A DNA stretch of 64,000 nt from Glandiceps talaboti (GCF_964340395.1 NC_135551.1:20081003-20145002), one strand, 5' to 3'. Shown: positions 48,006 through 64,000, counted from the stretch's first letter. The notes: generated by a model from the sequence alone, not told the origin. Numbers and translations are program-made.

Positions 48006-48299
48006 CATGGAAGTATAACCCACAGGAAGAACAACTGGGGAGGGATCAAACAGCACATGTTGAATGCCGCTGTTTGCACTGCAATCATCAATCGCTTACT
48101 TTAAGCTTGATAAGCTGGCTTTCCTAGCGATGTGTGAACAACTTCCGGGTGTCCGGAACGAGCTTAGCATATTAATGACGTAGTTCGGGTGTTGTTGTGG
48201 ATACTCGTTACACATAAGTCTGAGGTAGAAACACAGGCATTTGTTTCCCCAGTTATGTCTCAGAATATTTCTATCACTGTTATCAGAATAAAATTACAA

Positions 48300-48474
48300 G
48301 GGGAATTGGAGGAGATAATTTTTTTTCTAACTACCTTCCGAAAAAGTGATTGGATATGTTTACATGGTAGACGGAGAGCCGCTATCGGCCGTAACGTGCT
48401 GCTGTTACATAAAGGGCTAGGACAATATGCAAAATAAGTAGTTAGAAAAACATTCTGCTCCGATCCAATTCCCC
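48300..48474. mobile_element. Foldback nested in the 2.4-kb element
   Basis: GGGGAATTGGAGGAGATAAT, then a T run and CTAACTAC, is mirrored at the right by GTAGTTAGAAAAACATTCTG, then CTCCGATCCAATTCCCC. Confidence 0.65.
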
Positions 48475-48483
48475 TACATGGCG

Positions 48484-49039
48484 TCAGAAATCGGTTGATA
48501 TCTTTGGTAGGCATGGTCCGATTGTAACAACGACGCGATTTATCGGAAAATTGTTACATTTGGGAACTAGGAAGGGACGGAAGGTAAAATCGAAATGTTT
48601 GCCCACTACAACGGTCGGTTGAAAGTTCATGTTTATGTACGGTACTGGGTTATACATAATTTGCTGTTCTTCTTCGCCCATGTTTCTTGGGTATAAAGGA
48701 GAAGGTATCTCACTTGGCAAATCGCGCTCTTTTTCACTCGCTGAACTGGATCTTACTTTATCTTCAACCGGAGTTTTTTCTGGAAACTTCACCTTGTATA
48801 TTGGGTTGTTTTCCAATAGTTCACGAACCCTGTCCTTTGGTTTCACTGGTCTACCCTTGGTCAGATGATCACGTTCATAGTTAGCAATAATTTCAGGAAA
48901 ACGGCGATACGCTACCTCAATATTTCGTGGCAGTTTACCATGGTAATGCTCATTTAAAATGCGGGAATGTTTATTTACCAACCACTGCTTAGGTGTGTCA
49001 CCGGTTACAGTAGATACCAAATACTTCGATTCCATGCTT
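48484..49039 (-). pseudogene. Downstream half of the PB1/zinc-knuckle ORF, in the +1 frame
   Basis: From about MESKYLVSTVTGDTPKQW to the TGA at 48484, some 180 residues continue the protein begun at 49912, one base out of frame and overlapping its last 14-17 codons. It is rich in charged and proline residues (KGRPVKPKDRVREL, SEKERDLPSEIPSPLYP) with no recognised domain. Good codon-like composition in both frames around a single shift suggests a recent one-base change, or less likely programmed +1 frameshifting. A separate start (the ATG in MESKYL) is possible. Confidence 0.55.
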
Positions 49040-49912
49040 CGACGGATCACTATTTATCAACCAACTTTCGATTTTCCGCTCAAACGTAGACATTACTTTA
49101 TCTTTAGTTTCTATTTTCTGTTTCAACTCAAGGTCCCTCTTCTTACATGTAATATCCTTCTGTAGTTCATCACGATGTTTGCCGAGACCCGCTAGTACAC
49201 TCTTCTCATTAGCGTGATCTGGATGAGATATATCACCACAGATCTCTGCAGAAGAGCACGCCTGGTAGGGACAATTTCGCCGAGTATGAGAATCACGGAG
49301 GTGACACTTTCCACAACGCTTGTATAGGGAATCGCCAGGTTCAGACCGGGAATACTTTGTATTTTCTTCTGCGATCTGGGCCTCTACTGTCCCAAGTTCT
49401 ACTTTCAGGTCATTTAGTTCAGTTTCTTTCACCTTTATGGCTAATTCGAGTGGCGATGTGTATACAAACTGATCGGTACATGCATTTTCGCTGGCCGTAC
49501 TAGTACATGACAGTGTACTCTCTCGAACTTCAGACGTAATTGACCCATTATCGTTGTCTACACTGGCGTCGGTGAATCTTAGTCGCTTCGGCCGGCTTCC
49601 ATGTCCTTTGTCATTGTTCCTCAAACTGGCTGGTACAGGAGAACAACCATCAACGATAGATACCTTTATCCGCTTGTAGTCAGCCCGTTCCACTGGTTTA
49701 GCACAGCGAAACATGTCAGCCATGTCAAGTTCATGGTTAGACAGAGTGATAGACGTTCCATTATCATCTTGATATTGGACCTGGAAATCCATACATTCTA
49801 ACGATGGTACATGTTGTTTTATTGTAGATATGAAATGTTCATAATTCAATGTCTCATCGATGTAGAGATGTCGAGTTTTGTTCCAATAGCTGAGCTGAAA
49901 TTGATACGACAT
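48998..49912 (-). CDS. Intronless PB1-like, coiled-coil, zinc-knuckle protein carried by the 2.4-kb element
   Basis: A 304-residue frame runs from ATG 49912. Residues 1-87 look like a PB1 domain: two strands, a helix, then an acidic OPCA-like cluster (VQYQDDNGTSITLSNHELDM) and a closing strand (KRIKVSIVDG). PB1 domains mediate head-to-tail protein assembly. A Ser/Thr-rich linker with a basic patch (SRPKRLRF) follows. Two predicted coiled coils (about 153-187 and 233-284) flank a cysteine/histidine cluster, CGKCHLRDSHTRRNC and CSSAEICGDISHPDH. This is a CCHC-like knuckle with one extra residue. The protein ends out of register with the conserved-looking continuation at 48484-49039. I recognise neither a transposase nor a reverse transcriptase. 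A structural (gag-like) or regulatory role is speculative. Confidence 0.65.
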   Translation of the reverse strand: MSYQFQLSYWNKTRHLYIDETLNYEHFISTIKQHVPSLECMDFQVQYQDDNGTSITLSNHELDMADMFRCAKPVERADYKRIKVSIVDGCSPVPASLRNNDKGHGSRPKRLRFTDASVDNDNGSITSEVRESTLSCTSTASENACTDQFVYTSPLELAIKVKETELNDLKVELGTVEAQIAEENTKYSRSEPGDSLYKRCGKCHLRDSHTRRNCPYQACSSAEICGDISHPDHANEKSVLAGLGKHRDELQKDITCKKRDLELKQKIETKDKVMSTFERKIESWLINSDPSKHGIEVFGIYCNR

Positions 49913-50942
49913 CGTGCACGTGACGGTGACAACCAGAGTGACTGACAGCCAAATTTTGTTTACAATCTTATATGTTTATTCAACTTCAATCTCAGTGAAG
50001 GCGATTTTATATGTACACAGTCGTAAAAGGTGGGGGAAAGTCAAAACTGTCGTGCCTATATTTAACCGTTCCTCTAAACATGATATTCCACGTATTGTCA
50101 ACTTGTTTGACTTACACGAAAAGAAGTCGTCGGGATTTACTCCAGAATTTCATTTATTCATACAATGTAATTAATCACGAATAGTATGCCATATTTAGGT
50201 TAACGTTACTCCCCCATTAAAAATGACATTGTCCAGAGAATATTTGATCTCATTTTATACAGAAGTCCATGTACTTGTTTCCTGATGAGTAAACATCCGT
50301 TTACAGATAGATTACATTTAGAGCGACCACGTACTGGGTTGATAATCAAACACTGTTATTTTACACCTGATATGAACGTTTTAATTGAACGGGACAAGTA
50401 GCTGAAACGCTTTACTTCCCCGTTAACGGTTGTACTTCCATGCTGAAAGGGTCTGAATAGTCTCAAACTTGACTTTTCAGAGTAAAAAACCTCCAGGGCT
50501 TCTCACTAGGGGGAGACCCCCTAGGATCCCCCAAAAGAGATGTACATATTCCCTTCTCAAGTTTTCCCCTACCCTTCACTGTCAAGATGCTATTAAACTA
50601 AATATATTTACCCTGTGTAGTCAATAATTATAATTATGATAGTGCTAACCCGGGATCTTAGAAAGTAGATGCAAGACAGTCAAGCAGTCCAAACTGAGTC
50701 ACGATCAAAAAATGCCTGTCATGTGAATATTATATATGGGGGCGGGGGATAATGTTTTAAAATTAAGTGATAGGGGGGTCAGCCTGTTTTGGGTTTTACA
50801 GATGGGGGGGGGGGGGGGTCAGTGACTTTTTTTCGGCCCAATTTAAGAATCTTCCGCCGCCCCGCCCCCCCCCCCCCAGGCTGGAGAAACTGACCGGCAA
50901 ATTAACGTAACATACTTTAGGTTTCGACGTCTGTGCGGAGCA

Positions 50943-51163
50943 CAGGGGCGTGTAATATTTCATAGATTGTTGTTTTCTTATTGCTTAGAATGCCGTTTTC
51001 TTAGGAAAATATCGTACGAATCTTGCTGCTACAAATGTATCAATCTCTATACTACTAAGAAATCTCTTCCCCTTACATGTAGGAATATATATTAATCAAA
51101 CGGTTGTTATATTTAGTCTGTAGACCTGGAAAACAACAACCTATGAAATATTACACGCCCCTG
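50943..51163 (+). mobile_element. MITE with CAGGGGCGTGTAATATTTCA ends, copy 2
   Basis: A 221-bp, near-identical inverse of 24129-24346, with about 35-bp terminal repeats. It lies upstream of BDH1. Confidence 0.85.
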
Positions 51164-51263
51164 TGGTGCTGAGCTCCGGAGGCGCGCGCGCTTGAACGAT
51201 TATCCAAGAAGTTGCCACACTACAACCACTCGCCCCATCTTGATCTTAATACCACTGAAACAG

Positions 51264-51576
51264 CATGGCACGTAGACTCTCTCACAGTCCCAGAGCTTCG
51301 CTTTACTAAAATTAAAGCGAAACGAATTATTTTGTATGTACCGATACCAGCTATATAACCATACTCGAATATCCTTGTACTGCCGCCCCCGGGCTTCCAG
51401 AAAACACGGAGCGCCGCACACGTCAACGAATAGATATCTCTATGTGGTCGATGAGGGCGCACAGTACAAGGTTATTCGTACGTTATGTAGATGGTATCGC
51501 TACATACAAAATAATTCATTTAGCGTTAATTTTAGTAAAGCGAAGCTCCGAGATTGTGAGAGAGTCTACATGACAC
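51264..51576. repeat. Foldback with arms of about 115 bp upstream of BDH1
   Basis: The left arm 51264-51382 (CGTAGACTCTCTCACAGTCC, then AGAGCTTCGCTTTACTAAAA) pairs with 51462-51576 in reverse (TTTTAGTAAAGCGAAGCTCC, then GTGAGAGAGTCTAC), with perhaps 85% identity. The loop is about 80 bases and GC-rich. Frames across it are not genes. Confidence 0.75.
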
Positions 51577-51690
51577 GTGGCTTGGTAGGTGACCCTGGAA
51601 GACAACGTGAACTCCGTCGACGGCCAGGTTCCAAAGTCCGATCAATCTGGTGACTATTTTTGTTACAGATCTGTGGCCAACTGTTTCGGT

Positions 51691-52883
51691 ATGGCGTCCG
51701 TGAAAATTTATATTCTTGTATTGTGTGTATTTGCATCATTGCCTTTCCTCCTACCGCTACCCGTGTCTTGTATCACTACCAAAGTAGGGCTAAGTTTTCT
51801 GACGGTCACTGCAACAATTCTATTTCTTTGGTTAAGTCCCACGAGGGGACGTATCACGGTTGATAACAAGGCTGTTCTGATCACAGGGTGCGATTCTGGG
51901 TTTGGCTTGGCGTTAGCAAAACACCTTTATTCACTTGGCTTCGAGGTATTTGCTGGATGCCTTTTAAAAGATAAAGGAGGAGCTGGAGCTAAGGAATTGG
52001 AGGGGATCGACAAGGAACGATTGACGGTCCTGCAGCTGGACGTAGCTTCCGATCGTCAAGTAAACAACGCAGTCAAAGCAGTGAAATGGACTTTAGCAAG
52101 ATCTCACAGAGGTAACAGAAAATATACATCCCTTTTTTTCGGCGCTGAAAACTACTAATGGTGTATGGTATACGGCCAGGGGTGTAATACTGATAGACTT
52201 CTTTATACATATGCGTGTGGTCTTTTTTTATATTATGGCTAATGTGTGCACCGCCAAGCTTACAAACTGTAAATCTCTGCAGCAAATAGAAGACCTTCTC
52301 CCAAGTTTCTCCAAATATTCACTTCGTCGTAGCTTACAAAACAGAGAATGGCATTTTCCCTTTACAACAATGTCCGTGTCCTTGTTGCCCAATCAATCAA
52401 GTCGGCTTCATGCATATGATTCAAGGTTACGACTATGCTCTTCTCTATGATACTAGACTACCGTATGACCATAGACACTTGAATTGTGTCCCTAGCTTTA
52501 TTTAAGAATAATATAAAATACTAATAAAATGATAACACGGGTTCATAGGATCGCGCAAGTCCACATCATGTGTTTACAGTTATACCTGTGGACTGGCATG
52601 AGGCATAAACAGTGTGTGCACTTAAACGCAATCCTCGGAACCCATGTTATTGTACCCCCTCGCCCTTCACAAATCATCGGCTAAATACATCAATATTATC
52701 AATAATATTGATAATATTGATATGTTTCAGAAAAAGATAAAATATTATTTTATCTTTTTCTGAAACATATCTTTGGACACAAGTGTATATGACCTCTAGT
52801 TCATGGCGAGTCAACTTACCAATGATAAAATCGTAAAAATATATTATTGATATTTGTCAGCATTTATTTATTTATTTGTTTGT

Positions 52884-52914
<31 letters not shown>

Positions 52915-54146
52915 TTGATTGATTTATTTATTTATGTGTTTGTTTGTTTGTCTGTTTGTTTATAAATAAATAAATTTGTTTGTTTATGTTTGTTTGTTTT
53001 CGTAAACAAAACTAAATGAGCCTGTGTCCCCAGTGCTCAGACCACTGGAGTAAATCTTTTATACAATTTTTAAATGTTAATTCTAGACTCTTGATATTTT
53101 CCTTGCCTTTAGTTCTCTGGGGTGTTGTTAACAATGCTGGGGTGTCATCATTTGGCGAGATAGAATGGTGTGCGATAGAGAAATATCGATTCGTGTATGA
53201 CATCAATGTCCTTGGAATGATTCGTGTTACCAAGGCATTCCTACCCCTAATCAGGGGGTCAAAGGGTAAGAAACAGTCCAAAATCTTCATTTATTTAAGT
53301 ATTGGGGCTTTGATGATTTGAACTTGGGGGAAGGGGGGTGGGGTTTAAAAGACATTGTCATATGTTTTACCATTGCCGCAAATAAACTTGGTGTTTCACG
53401 ACCAGTACACTATAAAACAGACAGGCCTCTTTGCGGCAACAGTTTTACGTTTGCAAGAAGTCGACGTCAAATATAACTAGTACATTGTATTTTAAAATTA
53501 AAGCATAATTGTACTAAATAATGATTTTTGTCAGGCCAGATGATAAAATGTCGCAAGTTTAGTAAGACTTTTGTCAAGCCAGCCAACGTTCTGTTTCAGG
53601 CAAACTGGGTTTGTTGTATTTTCTTAATATTTTCTCTCGTCTATTTACCTCCGCGAGACAGGCCGTGTAGTGAATATGGCGAGTGGTATCTCCAGACAAG
53701 CCGTACCATCGAGGTCTTTGTATTGCACTTCAAAGTTTGCTGTACAGGGGTTTTCTGATTGTCTCCGGTACGAGATGCACCGATGGGGTGTTCATGTATC
53801 TATCCTCGAACCGGGTAATTTCATTGCTGCGACGGGAATCTTCAACGAGAGCTTGGTTGATAAAACATCTAAAGAAATGTGGGATGGCATGAGTGAGGAA
53901 GTGAAAAGGGATTATGGCAAAGATTATTTTGATAAAACGGTCAACACCATGAAATCGTACAGTTCAACGTCTGAAGGTTCAACATCAATGGCCCCTGTTA
54001 TTGATGCATATACAGATGCCCTAGTTTCGAGGACACCCAGAATCCGATATTATCCGATGCAATTATACTGGCACGTACGGAGAGTTGTTTTCACCCATCT
54101 ACCTGAGTGCGTAGCAGATGCATTGTACCACGGTATATATTACTAA
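51691..54146 (+). CDS. BDH1: D-beta-hydroxybutyrate dehydrogenase 1-like short-chain dehydrogenase, complete
   Basis: Exons 51691-52111, 53113-53265 and 53662-54146 join in phase to give 352 residues. The Rossmann signature is TGCDSGFG (65-72), NNAG is at 147-150, and the catalytic Ser (about 199), Tyr212 and Lys216 lie in NMASG and YCTSK. EPGNFIAATG, DYGKDYFDKTVNTM and MAPVIDAYTDAL, followed by RYYPM and THLPE, are typical of BDH1 rather than of the related retinol or 17-beta-hydroxysteroid dehydrogenases. BDH1 interconverts 3-hydroxybutyrate and acetoacetate with NAD at the mitochondrial inner membrane. The N-terminus here has two hydrophobic stretches (about 6-24 and 33-48) rather than an obvious arginine-rich presequence, so localisation is uncertain. 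The ATG at 51691 is the first in frame. An acceptor-like TTTTTGTTACAG just upstream suggests a 5' non-coding exon. Confidence 0.92.
52719..52771. repeat. Perfect 53-bp palindrome (26-bp arms, 1-base centre)
   Basis: The left arm GATATGTTTCAGAAAAAGAT, then AAAATA, is exactly mirrored. It sits in BDH1 intron 1 and is preceded by a second palindromic AT stretch (CAATATTATCAATAATATTG). Confidence 0.95.
52863..52998. repeat. (TTTA)n/(TTTG)n microsatellite
   Basis: Interleaved TTTA and TTTG units in BDH1 intron 1. Confidence 0.93.
53535..53610. mobile_element. Right-end fragment of the GAAACCTGAAACAAA MITE family
   Basis: CCAGATGATAAAATGTCGCA, then TTTTGTCAAGCCAGCCAACG and TTCTGTTTCAGG, match the right end of 38562-38970. 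It lies in BDH1 intron 2. Confidence 0.55.
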
Positions 54147-54375
54147 TAAGACAATGTTCTGGATATCTTGTAGGCTGATAGCGATGTTGCTACACGTAGA
54201 TGCTCTGATCCCTAAAAAGCACAAACAGAATGGAGGCTATATTTAATAATACTAATTGGTATAATATCATTGATTGTAGATGTTTCGCCAGTTTCAAACT
54301 ACTTAATGATATGCACTATTTCGAAGTCATTATGTAACTGAACGCCACCTGCCCTACCTATTGCAAATACGTTAT

Positions 54376-54449
<74 letters not shown>

Positions 54450-54474
54450 GTGTGTGTGTGTGTGTCATATAGGT
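54376..54474. repeat. (GT)n microsatellite
   Basis: About 95 bases of GT repeat with one interruption, 230 bp after the BDH1 stop. Confidence 0.97.
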
Positions 54475-54958
54475 TGGCTGTGCATTGTGATCAGTGGATA
54501 TACTCGAGGAGGGGTCGGACAGGGTTTGTGTTCGTCCTGTTTGGGTATTTGATGCAAGACCACTGCAGCAAATCAAGATATATACAAATCAATATATGTG
54601 ATTCTAGCAGTATATGAATAGCATGAGTACAATACAGAATGAGGCTTCCCCTCAAACATTGAAATTGTTATGTTAAAAGACATGTAGGTTTTCATGATCA
54701 ATCCCAGGTTCTCAGATTAGTACTACCTTATCAGGGGAGCCATAAGGATTATATGAGATCATTTTTATTTCTAGACAAAAAACTTTATTCAGCTATGCAA
54801 GACATCTGTTTTTAATGCCTAAATTTTAATCCAAATCTGAACTTTAATAGCCTGTTTATTGCGCTGTTGTGTTACATTGGTGACTCTTGTCATACCTCCT
54901 AGCCCTTGAAACCAATGCTTGTTTTGAGAATGTGAACGATTGGTAATTGCGATTTGAA

Positions 54959-55590
54959 AATGTGTGCCCAATAACCTGATTACAACCATTATATTATTCA
55001 AATAAAGTCATTATGTAAATGTACACCCAATAACCTGATTACAACCATGATGTTATTCAAATGAAGTCATTATGTAAGTGTACACCAAATAACCTGATTA
55101 CAACCATGACGTTATTCAAATGAAGTCATTATGTAAGTGTACAACCAATAACCTAATTACAACCATTATATTATTCAAATGAAGTCATTATGTAAGTGTT
55201 CACCAAATAACCTGATTACAACCATGACGTTATTCAAATGAAGTCATTATGTAAATGTACACCCAATAACCTGATTACAACCACATTATTCAAATGAAGT
55301 CCTTATGTAAGTGTACACCCAATAACCTGATTACATTATTCAAATGAAGTCATTATGTAAGCGTACACCCAATAACCTGATTACAACCATGACGTTATCC
55401 AAATGAAGTCATTATGTAAGTGTACACCCAACAAACTGATTACAACAATGACATTATTTAAATGAAGTCATTATGTAAATGTGCACCAAATAACCTGATT
55501 ACAACCATGATGTTATTCAAATGAAGTCATTATGTAAATGTACACCCAATAACCTGATTACATTATTCAAATGAAGTCATTATGTAAGTG
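54959..55590. repeat. Minisatellite: eleven copies of a 59-bp unit
   Basis: Each unit reads roughly TGTACACCCAATAACCTGAT, then TACAACCATGA, then TTATTCAAATGAAGTCATTA. Units 6, 7 and 11 carry internal deletions (50-56 bp). It lies between BDH1 and ZMPSTE24. Confidence 0.95.
55001..55006 (+). terminator. Candidate polyadenylation signal (AATAAA) for BDH1
   Basis: Only the first minisatellite unit has AATAAA, the others having AATGAA. It is about 860 bases past the BDH1 stop codon, in the same orientation. Use of the site is unproven. Confidence 0.3.
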
Positions 55591-56213
55591 TACACACATA
55601 GAAGAGATGAAGACAGGAGTTAACACATGAAGCATGTGAAGTGTGCATGTGATAATTTACATGTAATTATGTAAATTTAACATTCAAATGTTTGATAACG
55701 ACTTTTGGGGGTGTGGCTTACTGAATCAGTTCTAATGGTTCTCAATGCAAGCGAGTTGGTTTCAATGGCTAGGAGATACGACAACAGCCAACGATGTAAC
55801 ACAACAGTGCAGTAGAAAGACCATCCAAGCAAGACATAAGAGTTGATACAGATCCAAATTGCAGATAACTCCAATATCTAAAAGTTAAACACAACTAAAT
55901 AATGAAGATTCTGTATACAGATAGATGTTAATTCTATTTTACTTTATTGAATGATAGAAACATAACAATAGGATCCAATGAGTTTGTGACTAGACAGAAT
56001 AAAATATGCACAATTAAAACATTAATCAAGTAAAAATAAGTCAAATAACAATTTCAAACTTAGTCGTTAAATTTCTCAAATTCTTGGAAGCAAATCCCAA
56101 TTCTCACAATAATTTCAAAGTTTGCATAAAACGGACTTGAAATACAGAAAGTTTAGAAACACGTGTTTCTATATTACAAAACACCATTTCTTGAGGCCTT
56201 TATTGCGTATACA

Positions 56214-56940
56214 ACTTTACTGCAGTATACAAAACATCAGTCAATATCATCTGCAGCACTGTATTGTGCATAAGCATACTGCGAAATATGAAATTAACTG
56301 CATCAAATGTACCGCAGCACACAAACGGATGTAGTCAATATGATCAGCTGCCACACTTTGTGCTGTGTAATACAAAACATCAGTTAATATCAACTGCAGC
56401 ATTGTATATTACATATAACATACTGCAGAATATGAGCACAGCATCAAAATAAACTGCATCAAATGCACTGCAGTACACAAAATGCGTGCAGTCAATATAC
56501 ATAATCAGCTGCACCATTCTGCACGGCAACCTACCGCAGAATACAAAACATATGTCAATACCGGCTGCAGCTTGTGTACTTGCAGAATATGAAGTTCAAA
56601 GTATCAAATAAACAGCATCAAATGCACTGCAGTACACAAAATATGTACAGTCAATACAATCGGCTGCACCATTCTGTGCTGCAACTTACTGCAGTATACA
56701 AAACACCAGTTAATATCAGCTGCAGCATTGTATTGTGCATATAGCGAACTGCAGAATAAGAAATCAACTGCATCAAATGTACTTCAGTACAAAATGGATG
56801 CAGTCAATATCATCAGCTGCACTCATTCTATGCTGTTGCCTACTGCAGAATACAAAACATCAGCTCGTAATACATGTAGTTGCAGCATTGCATTGTGTAT
56901 ATAGAAATACTGCACAATATTGTACTCAGGTAATACAATA
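56214..56940. repeat. Degenerate tandem repeat, unit about 160 bp, 4-5 copies
   Basis: Recurring blocks: ACTGCAGTATACAAAACATC, then CAGTTAATATCAACTGCAGC, then AACTGCATCAAATG and TGCAGTCAATAT. CTGCAG (a PstI site) recurs many times. It is located 1.7 kb beyond the ZMPSTE24 stop. Confidence 0.8.
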
Positions 56941-58595
56941 TAAAACGTCATAGTCCTTGATATTAACTGCAGTAAATTGTACAAAACTATATGAACAACT
57001 TAAAACTGAATTACAATAAATTGTCAGGTTTGACCACAATTTCTTAATTTGAAGTCTACCATTACATTTAAGCTGCACTAGCTGTAACTAGAATATTATT
57101 TCTTCGATCAGACAACAACCAAAAATATATTAACTGAAAATTGTTAAAATACCAATAATTAGACATTGTACTTGTCAACTTTAGGTCTATTTCATCCACA
57201 AGTAGTTCAGTAATAGGTTGGAATCATGATAGCGTCTTCGAAATCAATTTGATTGATTTCAATGCACTATATTATGTGTACAGCTACACACATAAGTTTA
57301 ACTTTACCAAAAGGTGATTCCATACTGTTCAGGGTGTATGACATTATGAGTAAGTCATTATATCTTACAAAACAGTTTTAAAAAATGATCCAGTTGTAGC
57401 TAATGCAGCTGTAATATTTTGTGTTTTATTGTCAAGTACGCAATAGCATACATGTTACACATGCATCTAATAAATTTGTTGTTAAAATTGATACCAAGGA
57501 AGTGGGAATTTGTTAGTTGTTTGCTTCAATACACTTTTAAAATAATACAGATGATAATGAAACAAAACTGCAATCACACTTATACGCATAAAGGCAAGCA
57601 AAGCAATACAAGAGAACATACAAAAGAAGTAATTTATATTAAAATAATTGCGACATATAGGGTACACAGACATTAATTAGGTATCTTTGATCTTTACTGA
57701 ATTCTAAGTACAAGTGGAAATTAAATATAGTCATAAAAACACAGAAGTACATTATGTAGGTTTATGTAAAGTCCAACTGACTGGAAAGTAAGTATACTTC
57801 TTGACAACCAGATTTTTTTTTTACAAAATACCCCCTTAACACTGTATTAAAGCACTTTCTGTATTTGTCACACTCATTTATTGTAGCATTCATATCAAGT
57901 GTTAAAGTATAGTCTTTCAATTGCTTTAATTATAAGCCTAGTATATGACGTTTCTATTTTAGTCAATTTGTAAATAGTGTTTTCTTTCTGCTAATGAACA
58001 GCAGATTGATTACAGTGAATGACAGCTGCCATAGCCATGGTTTTATGGCATCTATGTTTACATTCTAGTCAATGACTATTTACTTACTTTGTACTGCTAA
58101 CATTGTTTACACTCTAGTCATTGACTATTTACTTGCTTTGCATTGCTAACATTGTTTACAGATTGGTTTAATTGAGAAACACAACATACTCAGCTGATTA
58201 AAGAAATTGAAGCAGTGTAATTTTACACTTGAAATGGATGCTATAAATGATTGTGGAAAATCATGCAAATGTTTTACTTGACTGTTAGCAGTTGTATTTA
58301 ATATGACGTAATTCTGAAATGTGCCAATTCAGTAGTTGTATATTTCCTGATGTATCATTAATGTGTAACTAATCAACCATGCTATAATTCACTACTTTAA
58401 TCAACATTTCATGTTTGCGATATACAGTGGTAATATTTTTTAAGTCCTTTGATTATTACTGGTATTTGTGAAATATGATAATGGCTTAAGTTAAGGACAT
58501 CAATTTGAGAAAGGAAGGTCCACAGCATAGGAATCCAGGTTGCAATGTGTCTGGTCACTAACTCATAACATCTTAGTGTACTTTTTTTTTTAAAA

Positions 58596-64000
<5,405 letters not shown>

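Larger units (their letters stand above)
48006..50442. mobile_element. 2.4-kb element with 15-bp terminal inverted repeats and 7-bp target duplication
   Basis: The left end CATGGAAGTATAACC and the inverted right end CATGGAAGTACAACC differ at one base. CTGAAAG flanks both sides (47999-48005 and 50443-50449), and the uninterrupted tandem unit nearby gives the empty site. It carries an intronless minus-strand coding region (48484-49912) and a nested foldback (48300-48474). The CA-starting ends and 7-bp duplications recall P-superfamily cut-and-paste elements, but I see no transposase, so the class is inferred. It may be a non-autonomous element that picked up or retained an accessory ORF. Confidence 0.75.

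Overview
This is a 64-kb piece of an AT-rich, repeat-laden animal nuclear genome. Genes are split by GT-AG introns, and intergenic and intronic DNA is full of microsatellites, inverted-repeat elements and a LINE remnant. The gene content points to an invertebrate: a GAL3ST-type sulfotransferase, a short CXC-domain gene, BDH1, a malic enzyme with the ME1/ME3 signature, and ZMPSTE24. A marine deuterostome or lophotrochozoan is plausible, but the phylum cannot be fixed from the sequence alone.

Layout. 588-816 (-): one N-terminal exon of a histamine N-methyltransferase-like gene that runs off the left edge. 0.8-18.6 kb: gene-poor DNA with a weak candidate exon, foldback/MITE elements, a 5'-truncated CR1/L2-like LINE end and microsatellites. 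18679-27999 (-): complete 12-exon malic enzyme, 590 aa by joining the exons. 34231-37276 (+): galactose 3-O-sulfotransferase-like gene with a type II membrane anchor and an unusual C-terminal extension. 41743-46288 (-): complete 4-exon CXC-domain gene, 235 aa, whose first intron appears to use a GC donor and is packed with nested insertions. 48006-50442: a 2.4-kb element with terminal inverted repeats and a 7-bp target duplication, carrying an intronless, frameshifted PB1/zinc-knuckle reading frame. 51691-54146 (+): complete 3-exon BDH1-like dehydrogenase, 352 aa. 58596-64000 (-): last eight exons of the CAAX protease ZMPSTE24, whose 5' end lies beyond the right edge.

The host genes are unrelated housekeeping or metabolic genes (NADPH supply, ketone-body oxidation, glycan sulfation, prenyl-protein processing), with no sign of a cluster acting together. 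The most unusual content is mobile DNA. Tiny palindromic insertions (about 14-33 bp) consist of little more than two abutting terminal repeats, and four of them have exact 7-bp target-site duplications. They share the CATGGAAGTATAAC-type end with the 2.4-kb element, or carry related CATAGACCCTACA or CATGGATGTA ends. At least eight other inverted-repeat families are present, several in two or more copies and several nested.
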